From Achromobacter sp. ASV32 (GTDB lineage: Bacteria; Pseudomonadota; Gammaproteobacteria; Burkholderiales; Burkholderiaceae_B): a stretch of DNA of 48,864 bases. The DNA lies in NCBI RefSeq assembly GCF_016428805.1, contig NZ_JAELTJ010000031.1, positions 1 to 48,864 of the forward strand, read 5' to 3'. Of the stretch, positions 12,703-24,551 are shown one piece after another. A program made the translations under genes and the position numbers. Under the pieces are notes generated by a model. The model was not told the DNA's origin. It searched no databases and worked only from the letters and a program-made list of their open reading frames with translations. Position 1 is the first letter of the stretch, and every line of letters begins with the position of its first letter.

Positions 12703-13560
12703 GTGCGAGAAACCACCGATTGCGGGGTGCTGCTCACCCCCGGCCACGAAACTGCCATGCGCGACTGGGTCGCGCGCGACCAACCCCGGCTGGCGCGGGT
12801 GCGGCTGCATCTGGTGCCGCTGCGCAACGCCGTTGCCTTGGGTGGCGCTGCCTCCGGCAGCGGGTTGGCGGACGGTGCCGTGGCGCTACCCGGCGATGCC
12901 TCAAGCCGCCCACCCGACGGGCCTGACATCCATGCGCTGGCCCGGTTGGCGGTGGGCCTGCGCCGCTACGACCACTGCATCCTGCCCGTCGCGCCCGCTT
13001 CGCTGGCCTGGACCCGCATGGCGCTGCAGCAGGCAGGCGGCGCGCTGGCCACGCCGGTGCTGCTGTTCGTTCACGATATGACCGCGCCGGCCATCGAAGA
13101 CCTGCTTGTGCTGGGCGCGGCTGATTTCATGACAGCGCCGTACTGCCTGGAAAGCCTCAGGGTGCGCCTGGGGCGGCTGGCTCATCGCGCCCCGTGGCGC
13201 CCGCCACCGGCCCAATTGGCGGAAACCGCCCCGGTGTATCCGGCTGGTGTGCGCGAGCCTGGCCTTGCGCATCCCGAGCGGCGGCCCCGCGTGCCGCGGC
13301 AGGTGCTGCACCAGGGCTTGGCGGGGCTGCGCCACCAGGCGGACCGCAGCGTGCACGAACCTTTCCGCCAGGCCAAGGCACGGGTGGTGGATGGCTTTGA
13401 ATCCGACTACATCCGCCTGGCCCTGGCGCGCCACCAGGGCAACGTCGCGCGGGCGGCCCGCGCATCCAGCAAGCACCGGCGGGCGTTCTGGGCGCTGATG
13501 CGCAAGCATGGCATCGACGCCGCGCCGTACCGCCGCCGGGCCGAGCGCGATGACACCTAG
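12703..13560 (+). CDS. Fis-type DNA-binding regulator with degenerate receiver-like domain
   Basis: A 285-residue protein starting at a GTG with GAGGAAG upstream. The C-terminal 55 residues (FESDYIRLALARHQGNVARA onward) form a Fis-type helix-turn-helix like the end of NtrC-family activators. The middle part (about 85-160) resembles a receiver fold, ending LVLGAADFMTAP. The usual Lys-Pro is replaced by Ala-Pro and I find no convincing phosphoacceptor Asp, so control by phosphorylation is unlikely. There is no AAA+ domain, so it cannot remodel sigma54 polymerase. It stands alone between the atp terminator and hemE. Target unknown. Confidence 0.72.
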   Translation: MRETTDCGVLLTPGHETAMRDWVARDQPRLARVRLHLVPLRNAVALGGAASGSGLADGAVALPGDASSRPPDGPDIHALARLAVGLRRYDHCILPVAPASLAWTRMALQQAGGALATPVLLFVHDMTAPAIEDLLVLGAADFMTAPYCLESLRVRLGRLAHRAPWRPPPAQLAETAPVYPAGVREPGLAHPERRPRVPRQVLHQGLAGLRHQADRSVHEPFRQAKARVVDGFESDYIRLALARHQGNVARAARASSKHRRAFWALMRKHGIDAAPYRRRAERDDT

Positions 13561-13812
13561 CGGCCACGCCCGGCAGAGCCGCCGGGCGACCACGGGCCCT
13601 GCGGTCTGCGTACGGGGCCGTTAGCCGCTGCCAGATGGCATGACCGGCGCAGGGCACCGTCAGCCTGCCGTTGGCCCGTCGTCTGGCGGCAGGGCCACCG
13701 GCTGCAGTGAAAAGCGTCCGGCTTTGCGCCGCGGCAAGGCCCGGCGCAACAGCAGACATGCCCTGTCAGCTTGGGGCAGTAAAATCACGGCTTCCGATCA
13801 TCGAGGATAGTC

Positions 13813-14886
13813 GTGTCCGCTGCCGTCTTGAAGAACGATGTGTTCTTGCGCTCGCTCTTGCGCGAGCCCGTGCCCTATACCCCCATCTGGCTCATGCGCC
13901 AGGCGGGTCGCTACCTGCCCGAATACCGCGAAACGCGCGCCCGGGCTGGTTCCTTCATGGGCCTGGCTCAGAACCCGGACTACGCCTCGGAAGTCACGCT
14001 GCAGCCGCTCGAGCGTTACGACCTGGACGCGGCGATCCTGTTTTCCGACATCCTGACCGTGCCGCACGCCATGGGCCTGGGCCTGGACTTCGCCGAAGGC
14101 GAGGGCCCGCGTTTTGCCCGCCCGGTGCGCACCGAAGAGGACGTGGCGCGCCTGGCCGTGCCCGACATGGACAAGCTGCGCTACGTATTCGATGCGGTGT
14201 CCACCATCCGCCGCGACCTGGACGGCAAAGTGCCATTGATCGGCTTTGCCGGCAGCCCCTGGACCATCGCCTGCTATATGGTCGAAGGCCGGGGCAGCGA
14301 CGATTACCGCCTGATCAAGACGCTGATGTATTCGCGTCCGGACCTGCTGCACCGTATCCTGGACATCAACGCCGAGGCCACGTTGCAGTATCTGAACGCG
14401 CAGATCGCGGCGGGCGCGCAAGCCGTGATGCTGTTCGACAGCTGGGGCGGCGTGCTGGCCGATGGCCTGTTCCAGCAGTTTTCGCTGGCCTATACCCGCA
14501 AGGTCGTGGCCGGCCTGACGCGTGAGCACGAAGGTCGCCGCGTGCCGTCCATCGTCTTTACCAAGGGCGGCGGCCAATGGCTCGAAGCCATTGCGGCCTG
14601 CGGCAGTGATGCGGTGGGGCTGGACTGGACGGTGGACCTGGCGGCCGCGCGCCGCCGCACCGGCGATTCGGTCGCGTTTCAGGGCAACCTGGACCCCATG
14701 GCGTTGTTCGGCGGCGCGCCCGCCATCCGCGCCGAAGCCCGCCGGGTGCTGGATGCCTTCGGCCCGGTCGGCAAGGGGGGCCACGTGTTCAACCTGGGGC
14801 ATGGCATTTCGCGGTTCACGCCGCCGGAAGCGGTAGCCGAATTGGTCGACGAAGTCCACCAACACAGCCGTTCGCTGAGAGGGTAA
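13813..14886 (+). CDS. hemE: Uroporphyrinogen decarboxylase
   Basis: A 357-residue cytoplasmic enzyme that removes four carboxyl groups from uroporphyrinogen III to give coproporphyrinogen III in haem synthesis. Both family signatures are present: [16 protein letters not shown] (24-39) with the substrate-binding arginines, and [16 protein letters not shown]. Catalytic Asp79 is in [17 protein letters not shown]. The start is a GTG at 13813 after GAGGAT; this gives the expected length. A TAAAAT-like -10 box lies about 35 bp upstream (13779-13784). Confidence 0.97.
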   Translation: MSAAVLKNDVFLRSLLREPVPYTPIWLMRQAGRYLPEYRETRARAGSFMGLAQNPDYASEVTLQPLERYDLDAAILFSDILTVPHAMGLGLDFAEGEGPRFARPVRTEEDVARLAVPDMDKLRYVFDAVSTIRRDLDGKVPLIGFAGSPWTIACYMVEGRGSDDYRLIKTLMYSRPDLLHRILDINAEATLQYLNAQIAAGAQAVMLFDSWGGVLADGLFQQFSLAYTRKVVAGLTREHEGRRVPSIVFTKGGGQWLEAIAACGSDAVGLDWTVDLAAARRRTGDSVAFQGNLDPMALFGGAPAIRAEARRVLDAFGPVGKGGHVFNLGHGISRFTPPEAVAELVDEVHQHSRSLRG

Positions 14887-14962
14887 GTGAGTGAACGCTT
14901 CGGTCCTCAGGGCCGAAGTTTGAGGCCCCCGGCGGACACTTGTGCACAGCAAGATTACGCTT

Positions 14963-15125
14963 GGGGAAAACCCTCTAGAAGCTTGTTTACAATCTTGGAA
15001 GTTTGTATAAGCTATTGTTTTTAATGGAATAAAATCAGTTTTCAACAGATTTGCAAGAGTTGATGCAATCTTGCCTTATTCCAATTTTTAACGTTGCTCC
15101 AGCCTTTTCCCCAAAGTTATCCACA
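14963..15125 (+). other. AT-rich gap between hemE and priA with a DnaA box
   Basis: The 376 bp between hemE and priA are very unlike their surroundings: 15001-15060 is only 16 G/C in 60. A perfect DnaA box TTATCCACA is at 15117-15125. A near match TTTGTATAA is at 15002-15010 (one mismatch to TGTGNATAA). GGGGAAAACCCT at 14963-14974 matches a motif seen twice near 42.2 kb. No gene is visible here. It may be a replication-related or DnaA-regulated region; an origin of replication is possible but not shown. Confidence 0.5.
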
Positions 15126-15262
15126 GGCGGGGGCTGGAGTCGCCGGCCGGCTTGGCGCGACAATGGCGCTGGGCCTGCGTGCCGGCCGGGCCCCGCCTTC
15201 TCCCGCCACCGATGATTCCGGCCACCCCGGACCAGCCTAGTCAATGTTCCGTTTCGCACCCC

Positions 15263-17365
<2,103 letters not shown>

Positions 17366-17465
17366 CGGCGGCGGCCTCGGCGCCACCCGCCCGATTGCTC
17401 TATGATCGATTCCCTTTCCCAGGGCCTGTGCCAGGCTCCTTGTCGTGTTAACCGGCCCTAGTCCC

Positions 17466-19529
17466 ATGTCCGCAAGCGAACCCATAGGCCACGGCCTGAA
17501 TCCCGCGCAGAAAGAAGCCGTGCTGTACCTGGACGGCCCCTGTCTGGTGCTGGCCGGCGCCGGCAGCGGCAAGACGCGCGTGATCACCCAGAAGATCGCG
17601 TACCTGCTGCGCGAGTGCGGCTACATGGGCCGCAACGTGGTGGCGCTGACCTTCACCAACAAGGCGGCGCGCGAGATGGACGAGCGCGTCAAGACGCTGG
17701 TGGATCGCAAGCTGGGCAAGGGTCTGACCATCAGCACCTTTCACTCGCTGGGCGTGAAGCTGTTGCGCGAAGAGGCCCGCAACGCCGGACTCAAGCCCAC
17801 GTTTTCCATCCTGGACGCCGACGACGCCATGGCGATCATCCAGGAACTGCTGGCCACCACCGACAAGGGCCGGCTGCGCCACGTGCAGGGCATCATCTCG
17901 CTGTGGAAGAACGCGCTGATGGACCCGGACGACGCCGCGCGTGAAGCCATCACGCCGGGCGACGTCGAAGCCGCCAACGTCTACCGCAGCTACGCCGCCA
18001 CATTGGCCGCCTACCAGGCGGTGGACTTCGACGACCTGATCCGCATTCCGGCCATTCTGCTGGCCAACAACGAAGAAGTGCGCACACGCTGGCAGAACCG
18101 CGTGCGCTACCTGCTGGTGGACGAATACCAGGACACCAACGTGTGCCAGTACCGCCTGGTGCAACTGCTGACCGGGCCGCGCGCCATGTTCACCGCGGTG
18201 GGCGACGACGACCAGGCCATCTACGCCTGGCGCGGCGCCACCATCGAGAACCTGGCCAAGCTCACCACCGACTACCCGAACCTGAAGCTGATCAAGCTGG
18301 AGCAGAACTACCGCTCGGTCCAGCGCATCCTGGCCGCGGCCAACCAGGTGATCGAAAAGAACCCCAAGCTGTTCGACAAGAAGCTGTGGTCGGATCTCGG
18401 CGTGGGCGAGCCCATCCTGGTGTCGGCGATGGACGGCGAAGAGCAGGAAGCCGAATCCATCGCCATGAAGATTTCGGCCTCGCGTTTCGAGCGCCAGGCG
18501 CAATGGAAGGATTTCGCCATCCTGTATCGCGGCAACCATCAGTCGCGCATCCTGGAGCAGGCGCTGCGCAACCTGAAGATCCCGTACACGATCTCGGGCG
18601 GCCAGAGCTTTTTCGACAAGGCCGAAGTGCGCGACGTGCTGGCCTACCTGCGCCTGTTGGCCAACGACGAAGACGATCCGGCATTCATCCGCGCCGCCAC
18701 GACGCCCAAGCGCGGCATCGGCCAGGCGACCCTGCAGACGCTGGGCCAGTACGCGGCCAGCCGCGAGCTGTCGATGCTGGCCGCGGTGGAAGAGACCGGC
18801 CTGGAAAGCCAGCTGGCCCCGCGCCAGCTGGAACCCCTGCGCACGTTCACCGAATTCATCCGCCGCATGCAATGGCGCGCCGGCCGCGGCGCCACGTCGG
18901 GCAAGGACGGCGCGCCCGCCGAGCCGGCCGGCGTCATCCTCGACGACCTGGTGCAGGCGATCCAGTACGAACGTCACCTGTTCGAGCTGTTCGACGAGCG
19001 CCCCGCGCAGACGCGCTGGCAGAACGTGCTGGAACTGACCGGCTGGCTCAAGCGCAAGGCCGAAGAGGACAACATGTCGCTGTTCGACCTGGTGCAGCAC
19101 GTGGCGCTGGTCACCATGCTGGACCGGGGCGAGGACGAGGAGCCGGACGCGGTCAAGATGTCGACGCTGCACGCATCCAAGGGGCTGGAGTATCCGCACG
19201 TTTACCTGGCCGGCGTCGAGGAAGGCCTGTTGCCCCACTTGGGCAAGGACGACGAAGACGGCGATCCGGCGCGGGCGGCCGAAAACCTGGCCACGCGCAT
19301 CCAGGAAGAGCGCCGGCTGATGTACGTGGGCATCACGCGGGCGCAGCGCAGCCTGAATCTCAGCTGGTGCAAGCGCCGCCGGCGGGCGCGCGAAGACGTG
19401 GTGCGTGAGCCGTCGCGCTTCATCGAGGAAATGGGGCTGGATGACCCCGCCGTGCAGGAAGACGAGACCACCGCCGCCATGAATCCCAAAGAGCGCATGG
19501 CCATGCTCAAGGCGTTGCTCAAGAAGTAG
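17466..19529 (+). CDS. rep: ATP-dependent DNA helicase of the Rep/UvrD family
   Basis: A 687-residue superfamily 1A helicase that moves 3' to 5' on single-stranded DNA. The Q motif is LNPAQKEAV, Walker A is AGAGSGKT (30-37), motif II is LLVDEYQDTN, motif III QAIYAWRGA, motif IV QNYRS, motif VI YVGITRAQ. Length and the RIPAILLANN segment fit Rep better than UvrD. Start at ATG 17466 is chosen over an in-frame GTG at 17445. It follows priA by 100 bp; Rep and PriA both act at stalled forks, so the pairing makes sense. Confidence 0.92.
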   Translation: MSASEPIGHGLNPAQKEAVLYLDGPCLVLAGAGSGKTRVITQKIAYLLRECGYMGRNVVALTFTNKAAREMDERVKTLVDRKLGKGLTISTFHSLGVKLLREEARNAGLKPTFSILDADDAMAIIQELLATTDKGRLRHVQGIISLWKNALMDPDDAAREAITPGDVEAANVYRSYAATLAAYQAVDFDDLIRIPAILLANNEEVRTRWQNRVRYLLVDEYQDTNVCQYRLVQLLTGPRAMFTAVGDDDQAIYAWRGATIENLAKLTTDYPNLKLIKLEQNYRSVQRILAAANQVIEKNPKLFDKKLWSDLGVGEPILVSAMDGEEQEAESIAMKISASRFERQAQWKDFAILYRGNHQSRILEQALRNLKIPYTISGGQSFFDKAEVRDVLAYLRLLANDEDDPAFIRAATTPKRGIGQATLQTLGQYAASRELSMLAAVEETGLESQLAPRQLEPLRTFTEFIRRMQWRAGRGATSGKDGAPAEPAGVILDDLVQAIQYERHLFELFDERPAQTRWQNVLELTGWLKRKAEEDNMSLFDLVQHVALVTMLDRGEDEEPDAVKMSTLHASKGLEYPHVYLAGVEEGLLPHLGKDDEDGDPARAAENLATRIQEERRLMYVGITRAQRSLNLSWCKRRRRAREDVVREPSRFIEEMGLDDPAVQEDETTAAMNPKERMAMLKALLKK

Positions 19530-19589
19530 CGCCGCAATAAATTACATGACGGAGGGCGGTTCCAGGGGCTATACCTGCCGCTTTGCACC

Positions 19590-20429
19590 ATGGCGCTATC
19601 CATGAAGGACGACGTTCGATATCAACCGGTGCCTGGTACGCCGGGTCTGGTGCTGGGCGTGGCGCGCCTGTCCGAATTCGAGTTCGACCGCCATTACCAC
19701 GTCGATTACCACATCGGCCTGGTGACCCAGGGCGTGCAGCGCCAGACCTTTCGCGGCCAGAGCATCCTGCTGGGGCCGGGCGCCGTCGCCTTGATGCCGC
19801 CGGGCGAGATCCACGACGGCACGGGCGTGGACGACTACGGCCATTCCTACACGCTCAAGACCTTCCGCATGGCGCCCGACCTGATGCGCGGGTTCATGGC
19901 CGAGGTGTCGGGCGCGGCGCCGGACGAACGCTTCCTGGGCACCTTGATCGAGGACGCGGGGCTGGCCACGCGGTTCGTGGCGTTGCACGCGTCATGGATG
20001 GCGGGCGCGGCCGCCGGCCCGCTGGCGCACGAGTCTGCCTCGCTGGCGCTGATGGGTGCGCTGTTCGCGCGCACCGGCGCGGTGGCGCCGCAAGACATCC
20101 GTGGCGGCCTGTCGGCCACGCACACGCGCTCGGTGCGGGATTACTGCCAGGCCCACCTGGGCGACAAGATCGGCCTGGAAGACCTGGCACGCCTGTGCGG
20201 CCTGAGCCGCTACCAGTTCCTGCGGCGTTTTGCGCTGACGGTGGGCCTGACGCCGCACGCCTGGCTGACGCGTCTGCGGCTGGAGCGGGCCTGCGCCGTG
20301 CTGGCCCGCGCGCCCGCGTCGATCGCCCAGGTCGCCGCCGACGTGGGCTTTTACGACCAGAGCCATTTCAACCGCGCTTTCCGCACGGCCTATGGCGTGC
20401 CGCCGTCGGCCTACCGGCGCGCAGCCTGA
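19590..20429 (+). CDS. AraC family transcriptional regulator
   Basis: A 279-residue regulator. The N-terminal cupin-like sensor domain (about 10-150; HYHVDYHIGLVTQG and the metal-site-like H-x-H) is followed by two AraC helix-turn-helix units (about 180-275; LARLCGLSRYQFLRRF and IAQVAADVGFYDQSHFNRAF). Effector unknown. It ends 3 bp before the convergent threonine aldolase gene. Met1 (19590) or Met5 (19602) could be the start. Confidence 0.88.
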   Translation: MALSMKDDVRYQPVPGTPGLVLGVARLSEFEFDRHYHVDYHIGLVTQGVQRQTFRGQSILLGPGAVALMPPGEIHDGTGVDDYGHSYTLKTFRMAPDLMRGFMAEVSGAAPDERFLGTLIEDAGLATRFVALHASWMAGAAAGPLAHESASLALMGALFARTGAVAPQDIRGGLSATHTRSVRDYCQAHLGDKIGLEDLARLCGLSRYQFLRRFALTVGLTPHAWLTRLRLERACAVLARAPASIAQVAADVGFYDQSHFNRAFRTAYGVPPSAYRRAA

Positions 20430-20432
20430 CCT

Positions 20433-21491
20433 CTATTGCAACTGCGCGCGCAGCGCCGCCAGGAAGTGGTCCACGTCCTGTTCGCGGGTGGCGAACGAGG
20501 TGACCAGGCGCACCACGCCCGGGCCCCAGCGGTCGTGATAGAAGAGAAAGCCCTGCGCCAAGAGGCCCTGGATGGCCGTGGCAGGCAGTCGGCAGAACAG
20601 GATATTGGCCTGCACCGGGCCTTGCGTGTCCACGCCGGGCAGGCCGGCCATGCCCGCGGCCAGGCGGGCCGCCATGGCGTTGGCCTGGCGCGCATTGCGC
20701 AGCCACAGGCCGTCGTCCAGGTAGGCTTGCATCTGGGCCGACAGCAATCGCATCTTCGAGAACAGATGACCGCCGCGCTTGCGCCGATAGGCCAGCTCGG
20801 TCGCCAGGCCAGGCTCGAACAGCACGATGGCTTCGGCGCCCAGCACGCCGTTCTTGGTGGCGCCGAACGACAGCGCCGTGACGCCGGCCTTCCAGGTCAT
20901 CTCGGCGGGCGTGCAGTCCAGGCTGACCAGCGCGTTGGCAAAGCGCGCGCCGTCCATGTGCAGCGGCAGGCCGGCCTCGCGGCAGATGCCGCTGATCGCG
21001 GCGATCTCCGCCAGCGAATAGACGCTGCCGGTTTCGGTGGCCTGGGTGATGCTGACGCAGGCGGGTTGCATCGAATGCACGTCGCCGGCCTTGCGGCGCA
21101 CCTCGACCGCAAGCTGTGCCGGGTCGATCTTGGCGGCTTCGCCGTCCAGCAGCGTCAGGCGCGCGCCGGCGGTATAGAACTGCGGCGCGCCGCATTCATC
21201 GTTGGCGATGTGGCTTTGCGCATGGCACAGCACGCTGCCCCAGGGCGGGGTCAGCGCCGACAGCGCCAGCGAATTGGCCGCCGTGCCGGTAGGCACCAGC
21301 AGCACATCGACCTCACGCTCGAAAATGTCACTCAGTTGCTGCGCCACGCGCTGGCTGCCGTCATCGGCGCCATAGGGCTGGGCCTGCCCCGTATTGGCGC
21401 GCAGCAGCGCGTCCAGGATTTGGGGGCTGGCGCCGGCGATGTTGTCGCTGGAAAAACCCAGCTGCGGCAGGGATGGGGTCGGGGTGTGCAA
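20433..21491 (-). CDS. ltaE: Low-specificity L-threonine aldolase
   Basis: A 352-residue PLP enzyme that cleaves L-threonine and L-allo-threonine to glycine and acetaldehyde, in the cytoplasm. The PLP lysine is Lys213 in [11 protein letters not shown], Asp180 in [10 protein letters not shown] binds the pyridine nitrogen, and [10 protein letters not shown] (68-77) is the phosphate-binding turn. [16 protein letters not shown] is the typical N-terminus. Transcribed alone, convergent with the AraC gene. Confidence 0.93.
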   Translation of the reverse strand: MHTPTPSLPQLGFSSDNIAGASPQILDALLRANTGQAQPYGADDGSQRVAQQLSDIFEREVDVLLVPTGTAANSLALSALTPPWGSVLCHAQSHIANDECGAPQFYTAGARLTLLDGEAAKIDPAQLAVEVRRKAGDVHSMQPACVSITQATETGSVYSLAEIAAISGICREAGLPLHMDGARFANALVSLDCTPAEMTWKAGVTALSFGATKNGVLGAEAIVLFEPGLATELAYRRKRGGHLFSKMRLLSAQMQAYLDDGLWLRNARQANAMAARLAAGMAGLPGVDTQGPVQANILFCRLPATAIQGLLAQGFLFYHDRWGPGVVRLVTSFATREQDVDHFLAALRAQLQ

Positions 21492-21629
21492 GACAAGACT
21501 CTCTGGCGGATACGGCGGAATTGCACTATGCCGCGGCCGCCGCGGACGGGCTTGTAGAAAATTGCGCGCGGCTTACACTGGGACGGTCCCGTACCGCCCC
21601 GCGCCGGGCTTGTCCTGAAGGAGCGCATC

Positions 21630-22517
21630 ATGTGCCGCTGGCTGGCTTATACCGGTAGTCCCTTGCAAATGGAGAGCGTGCTGTTCAAGGCCAAGCACTC
21701 TCTGATCGACCAGAGCCTGCATGCGCGCATGAGCGTCACCACCACCAATGGCGATGGCTTCGGCCTGGGCTGGTACAGCCAGGCACGGGGCGGCCCGAGC
21801 CAGGACGGTCAACCCCGGGATGCCCAGGCCCGCCAAGAGCCGCCGTTCCGTTATCGCAGCGTGCATCCGGCGTGGAACGACCGCAACCTGCGCGAAGCCG
21901 CGCGCGCCATCCACGCGCCGCTGTTCGTGGCTCACATCCGCGCCGCCACCGACACGCCGGCCCAGGAAACCAATTGCCATCCGTTCCGCCACGGCAACTG
22001 GCTGTTCGTGCACAACGGCGTCATCCGTGACTATCCGCTGCTGCGGCGCGATCTGATGCTGATGATCGCGCCCAGCTATTTCGGTTCGCTGGAAGGGTCG
22101 ACCGATTCCGAGGTGATGTTCCTGCTGGCGCTGACCTTCGGCCTGGAAGAAGACGCGCTGCCGGCGCTGGCGCGCATGGTCGGCGCGGTGGAGGAGACCG
22201 GCCGGCGCCATGGGGTGGCCCAACCCATCAACATGACGATCTGCGCGCTGGACGGCGAGCGCCTGATCGCGGTGCGCTATTCCAGTGAAGGCGAATCACG
22301 CACGCTGTTCCACAACACCTGCCTGCACCATCTGCGCCAGCTGTATCCCGACGATCCGCAGATCGCGGCGCTGGACGATGATGCCTTCCTGCTGCTGTCC
22401 GAACCGTTGACCGAGATGCCGGGGGCCTGGGAAGAGGTGCCCGAGGCCACCGCCATCATCGCCGCGCGCGGCCGGGTCGAGCACTACCCGTTCGTGCCAG
22501 TGGCGCCGGGCGCCTGA
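21630..22517 (+). CDS. Class II glutamine amidotransferase domain protein
   Basis: A 295-residue Ntn-fold amidotransferase. Cys2 in MCRWLAYTG is the nucleophile after Met removal; NGDGFGLGWYS, FVAHIRAAT and NCHPFRHGNWLFVHNGVI are the conserved glutaminase segments. No synthase domain is present. It is close to the YafJ/EgtC-like stand-alone group, whose substrates are mostly unknown. GAAGGAG precedes the start. Its 3' end overlaps that of the convergent SDR gene by 34 bp. Confidence 0.88.
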   Translation: MCRWLAYTGSPLQMESVLFKAKHSLIDQSLHARMSVTTTNGDGFGLGWYSQARGGPSQDGQPRDAQARQEPPFRYRSVHPAWNDRNLREAARAIHAPLFVAHIRAATDTPAQETNCHPFRHGNWLFVHNGVIRDYPLLRRDLMLMIAPSYFGSLEGSTDSEVMFLLALTFGLEEDALPALARMVGAVEETGRRHGVAQPINMTICALDGERLIAVRYSSEGESRTLFHNTCLHHLRQLYPDDPQIAALDDDAFLLLSEPLTEMPGAWEEVPEATAIIAARGRVEHYPFVPVAPGA

Positions 22518-23320
22518 ACGCCGTAGCGCGGCGCGGGTGTGCTGTGCGACAGCTGCGGCCCCAGGGCCTGGCGCGCATCCTCCAGGCGCTGCCACAGGCC
22601 GGGATCGACCAGGGCCGGAATCGTCACGAACTCGCCCTGGTCCAGGCCGGCCAGCGCCGCTTGCACCATGTCGTCGGCGCTCATCACGATGCCTGCCGGC
22701 AGTTCGCTGGCCGGTTTGCCCGCCAGGTCCCAGAACTCGGTGCCGGTGGCCCCGGGCAGCACGGCCTGGATGCGCACGCCCTTGTCCGCCAGCTCGTGGC
22801 GCAGCGATTGCGAATAGCCCAGCACATAGGCCTTGCTGGCACCGTAGACGCCATTGAGCATTTCGGGATGCAGCGCCACGATCGATGCGATGTTGATCAG
22901 CGTGCCGTGGCCGCGCGCAACGAAGCCGGGCACCACGGCCATCGTCAGGCGGGTCAGGGCGGTGACGTTCAGGTCGATCATGGCCTGCATCTGGGCGGAG
23001 TCGGATTGCAGCAACGGCGCGACGGACCCGATGCCTGCGTTGTTCACCAGCATGGTCAGCGTCGTGTCGTCACGCAGTTCCTGTTCGACGCGCGCCAGAT
23101 CCGCGGCGTTGGACAGGTCGGCGACCCGCACGCGCACGTCACGGCCGGTGTCGGCGCGCAGGCGGCCGGCCAGGGCTTCCAGCCGGTCGGCATTGCGCGC
23201 CACCAGTGTCAGGTCGTAGCCGCGCCGTGCCAGGTGATGCGCGTAGCGCGCACCGATGCCGGCCGAGGCGCCGGTGATCAACGCGCGGCCAGGGCGGGGG
23301 GTGTCGAGGGTAGTGCTCAT
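22484..23320 (-). CDS. Short-chain dehydrogenase/reductase
   Basis: A 278-residue classical SDR. The nucleotide-binding motif TGASAGIG is at 16-23, NNAG at 93-96, and the catalytic triad is Ser146, Tyr159 and Lys163 (YGASK). Arg after the glycine-rich turn (VARNADR) suggests NADPH. The start at 23320 is chosen because GGAG lies 9-12 bp upstream; the frame stays open further. It is divergent from the GlxA-type regulator across 164 bp, so that regulator probably controls it. Confidence 0.9.
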   Translation of the reverse strand: MSTTLDTPRPGRALITGASAGIGARYAHHLARRGYDLTLVARNADRLEALAGRLRADTGRDVRVRVADLSNAADLARVEQELRDDTTLTMLVNNAGIGSVAPLLQSDSAQMQAMIDLNVTALTRLTMAVVPGFVARGHGTLINIASIVALHPEMLNGVYGASKAYVLGYSQSLRHELADKGVRIQAVLPGATGTEFWDLAGKPASELPAGIVMSADDMVQAALAGLDQGEFVTIPALVDPGLWQRLEDARQALGPQLSHSTPAPRYGVQAPGATGTNG

Positions 23321-23484
23321 TGCGGACTCCAAGAGGAAAGGCGGCCAGCGCCGCCGGTACGCTTGCAGAGTAGAATCGGGATGGAATATCCTCAATGACA
23401 TAGAAACGTCTTTTTAGGACATCCGACTGAATCGAACGGAACAGGGCTCGCACCAGGCGCCCTGTCGGGTTGAAGGGCTTAGCC

Positions 23485-24417
23485 ATGAAAACAATCGCGA
23501 TCGTGTTGCACCCCGGTTTCCAGGTCCTGAGCCTGGCGGCCGGCACCGTTTTCGAAACGGCCAATATGCACACCGGCACGGAGGAATACCGGGTGCTGCT
23601 GGTGTCCGAGCACGGCGGGCCGGTGCTCAGCTCGCAAGGCTTCTCGGTGGATTCCCTCAAGCTGGGACGGCGCGTGGTCGACACGCTGATCGTGGCAGGC
23701 GACAACACCGGCGAAGGCGGCTCCGATGGCCTGCTGCGCGTCCTGCGTGCCGCCAGCACCCGCGTGCGGCGCTGCGCCGCGATGTGCACGGGCGCTTTCA
23801 TCCTGGCGCGGGCGGGCCTGCTGGAAGGCCGCCGCGTCACCACCCATTGGCATTTCGCGCGGCGCCTGCAGCGCGACTATCCCGGGCTGCAGGTGGACGA
23901 AGACCGCATCTACGTGGCCGACGGCCCCATCTGGACGTCCGCGGGTATGAGCGCCGGCGTCGATCTGGCGCTGGCCATGGTGGAAGCGGACCTGGGAGCA
24001 GACGTGGCTCGCATGGTGGCGCGCAAGCTGGTGCTGACCCAGCGCCGCGCGGGTGGCCAATCGCAGTTTTCGGCGCTGCTGGAACTGGATGCCAAGTCCG
24101 ACCGGGTGCAGACGGCGCTGGCCTACGCCCGCGCCAACCTGAAGGCCGAACTGTCGGTCGAGGAACTGGCCCGCGCCGCCCACCTGAGCCCGCGCCAGTT
24201 CAGCCGCGTGTTCCGGCTGGAAACCGGCCAGTCGCCCGCCAAGGCCGTCGAGCACCTGCGGCTGGAGGCCGCCCAGGGCATGATGCAGTCAGGCCGCCAC
24301 CCCGCCGAGGTCGTCGCACGTGAAGCCGGCTTTGGCGACCGCGACCGCATGCGCAAGGCCTTTCTGCGCGCATTCGGTCAATCGCCGCAGGCCATGCAGC
24401 GGGTGATACGCGCCTGA
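23485..24417 (+). CDS. GlxA-type transcriptional regulator (DJ-1/PfpI + AraC)
   Basis: A 310-residue fusion of an N-terminal DJ-1/PfpI domain (about 1-185; Cys101 at the nucleophile elbow in AAMCTGAFILA) and a C-terminal AraC helix-turn-helix (about 210-305; AAHLSPRQFSRVF and VVAREAGFGDRDRMRKAF). ATG at 23485 with GAAGGG upstream; an in-frame TTG lies at 23470. The divergent SDR gene is the obvious candidate target. Ligand unknown. Confidence 0.9.
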   Translation: MKTIAIVLHPGFQVLSLAAGTVFETANMHTGTEEYRVLLVSEHGGPVLSSQGFSVDSLKLGRRVVDTLIVAGDNTGEGGSDGLLRVLRAASTRVRRCAAMCTGAFILARAGLLEGRRVTTHWHFARRLQRDYPGLQVDEDRIYVADGPIWTSAGMSAGVDLALAMVEADLGADVARMVARKLVLTQRRAGGQSQFSALLELDAKSDRVQTALAYARANLKAELSVEELARAAHLSPRQFSRVFRLETGQSPAKAVEHLRLEAAQGMMQSGRHPAEVVAREAGFGDRDRMRKAFLRAFGQSPQAMQRVIRA

Positions 24418-24551
24418 CCCGGTTATTGCCCATCTGCCCGCTAAAACGGGGTCATCAAGCACGCTTTGCCGATATGGGGGAGAATGCGTATCGCATGACT
24501 TTGCGACGTTCCTGGGCCGCGAAAGCACCCCGATTCCAATAAGGAAGTTGC

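Noticed and set aside
14887-15262. Definite chromosomal origin of replication
   Set aside because: One perfect DnaA box and low GC are suggestive only; an array of boxes is not visible and GC skew cannot be judged in this window.
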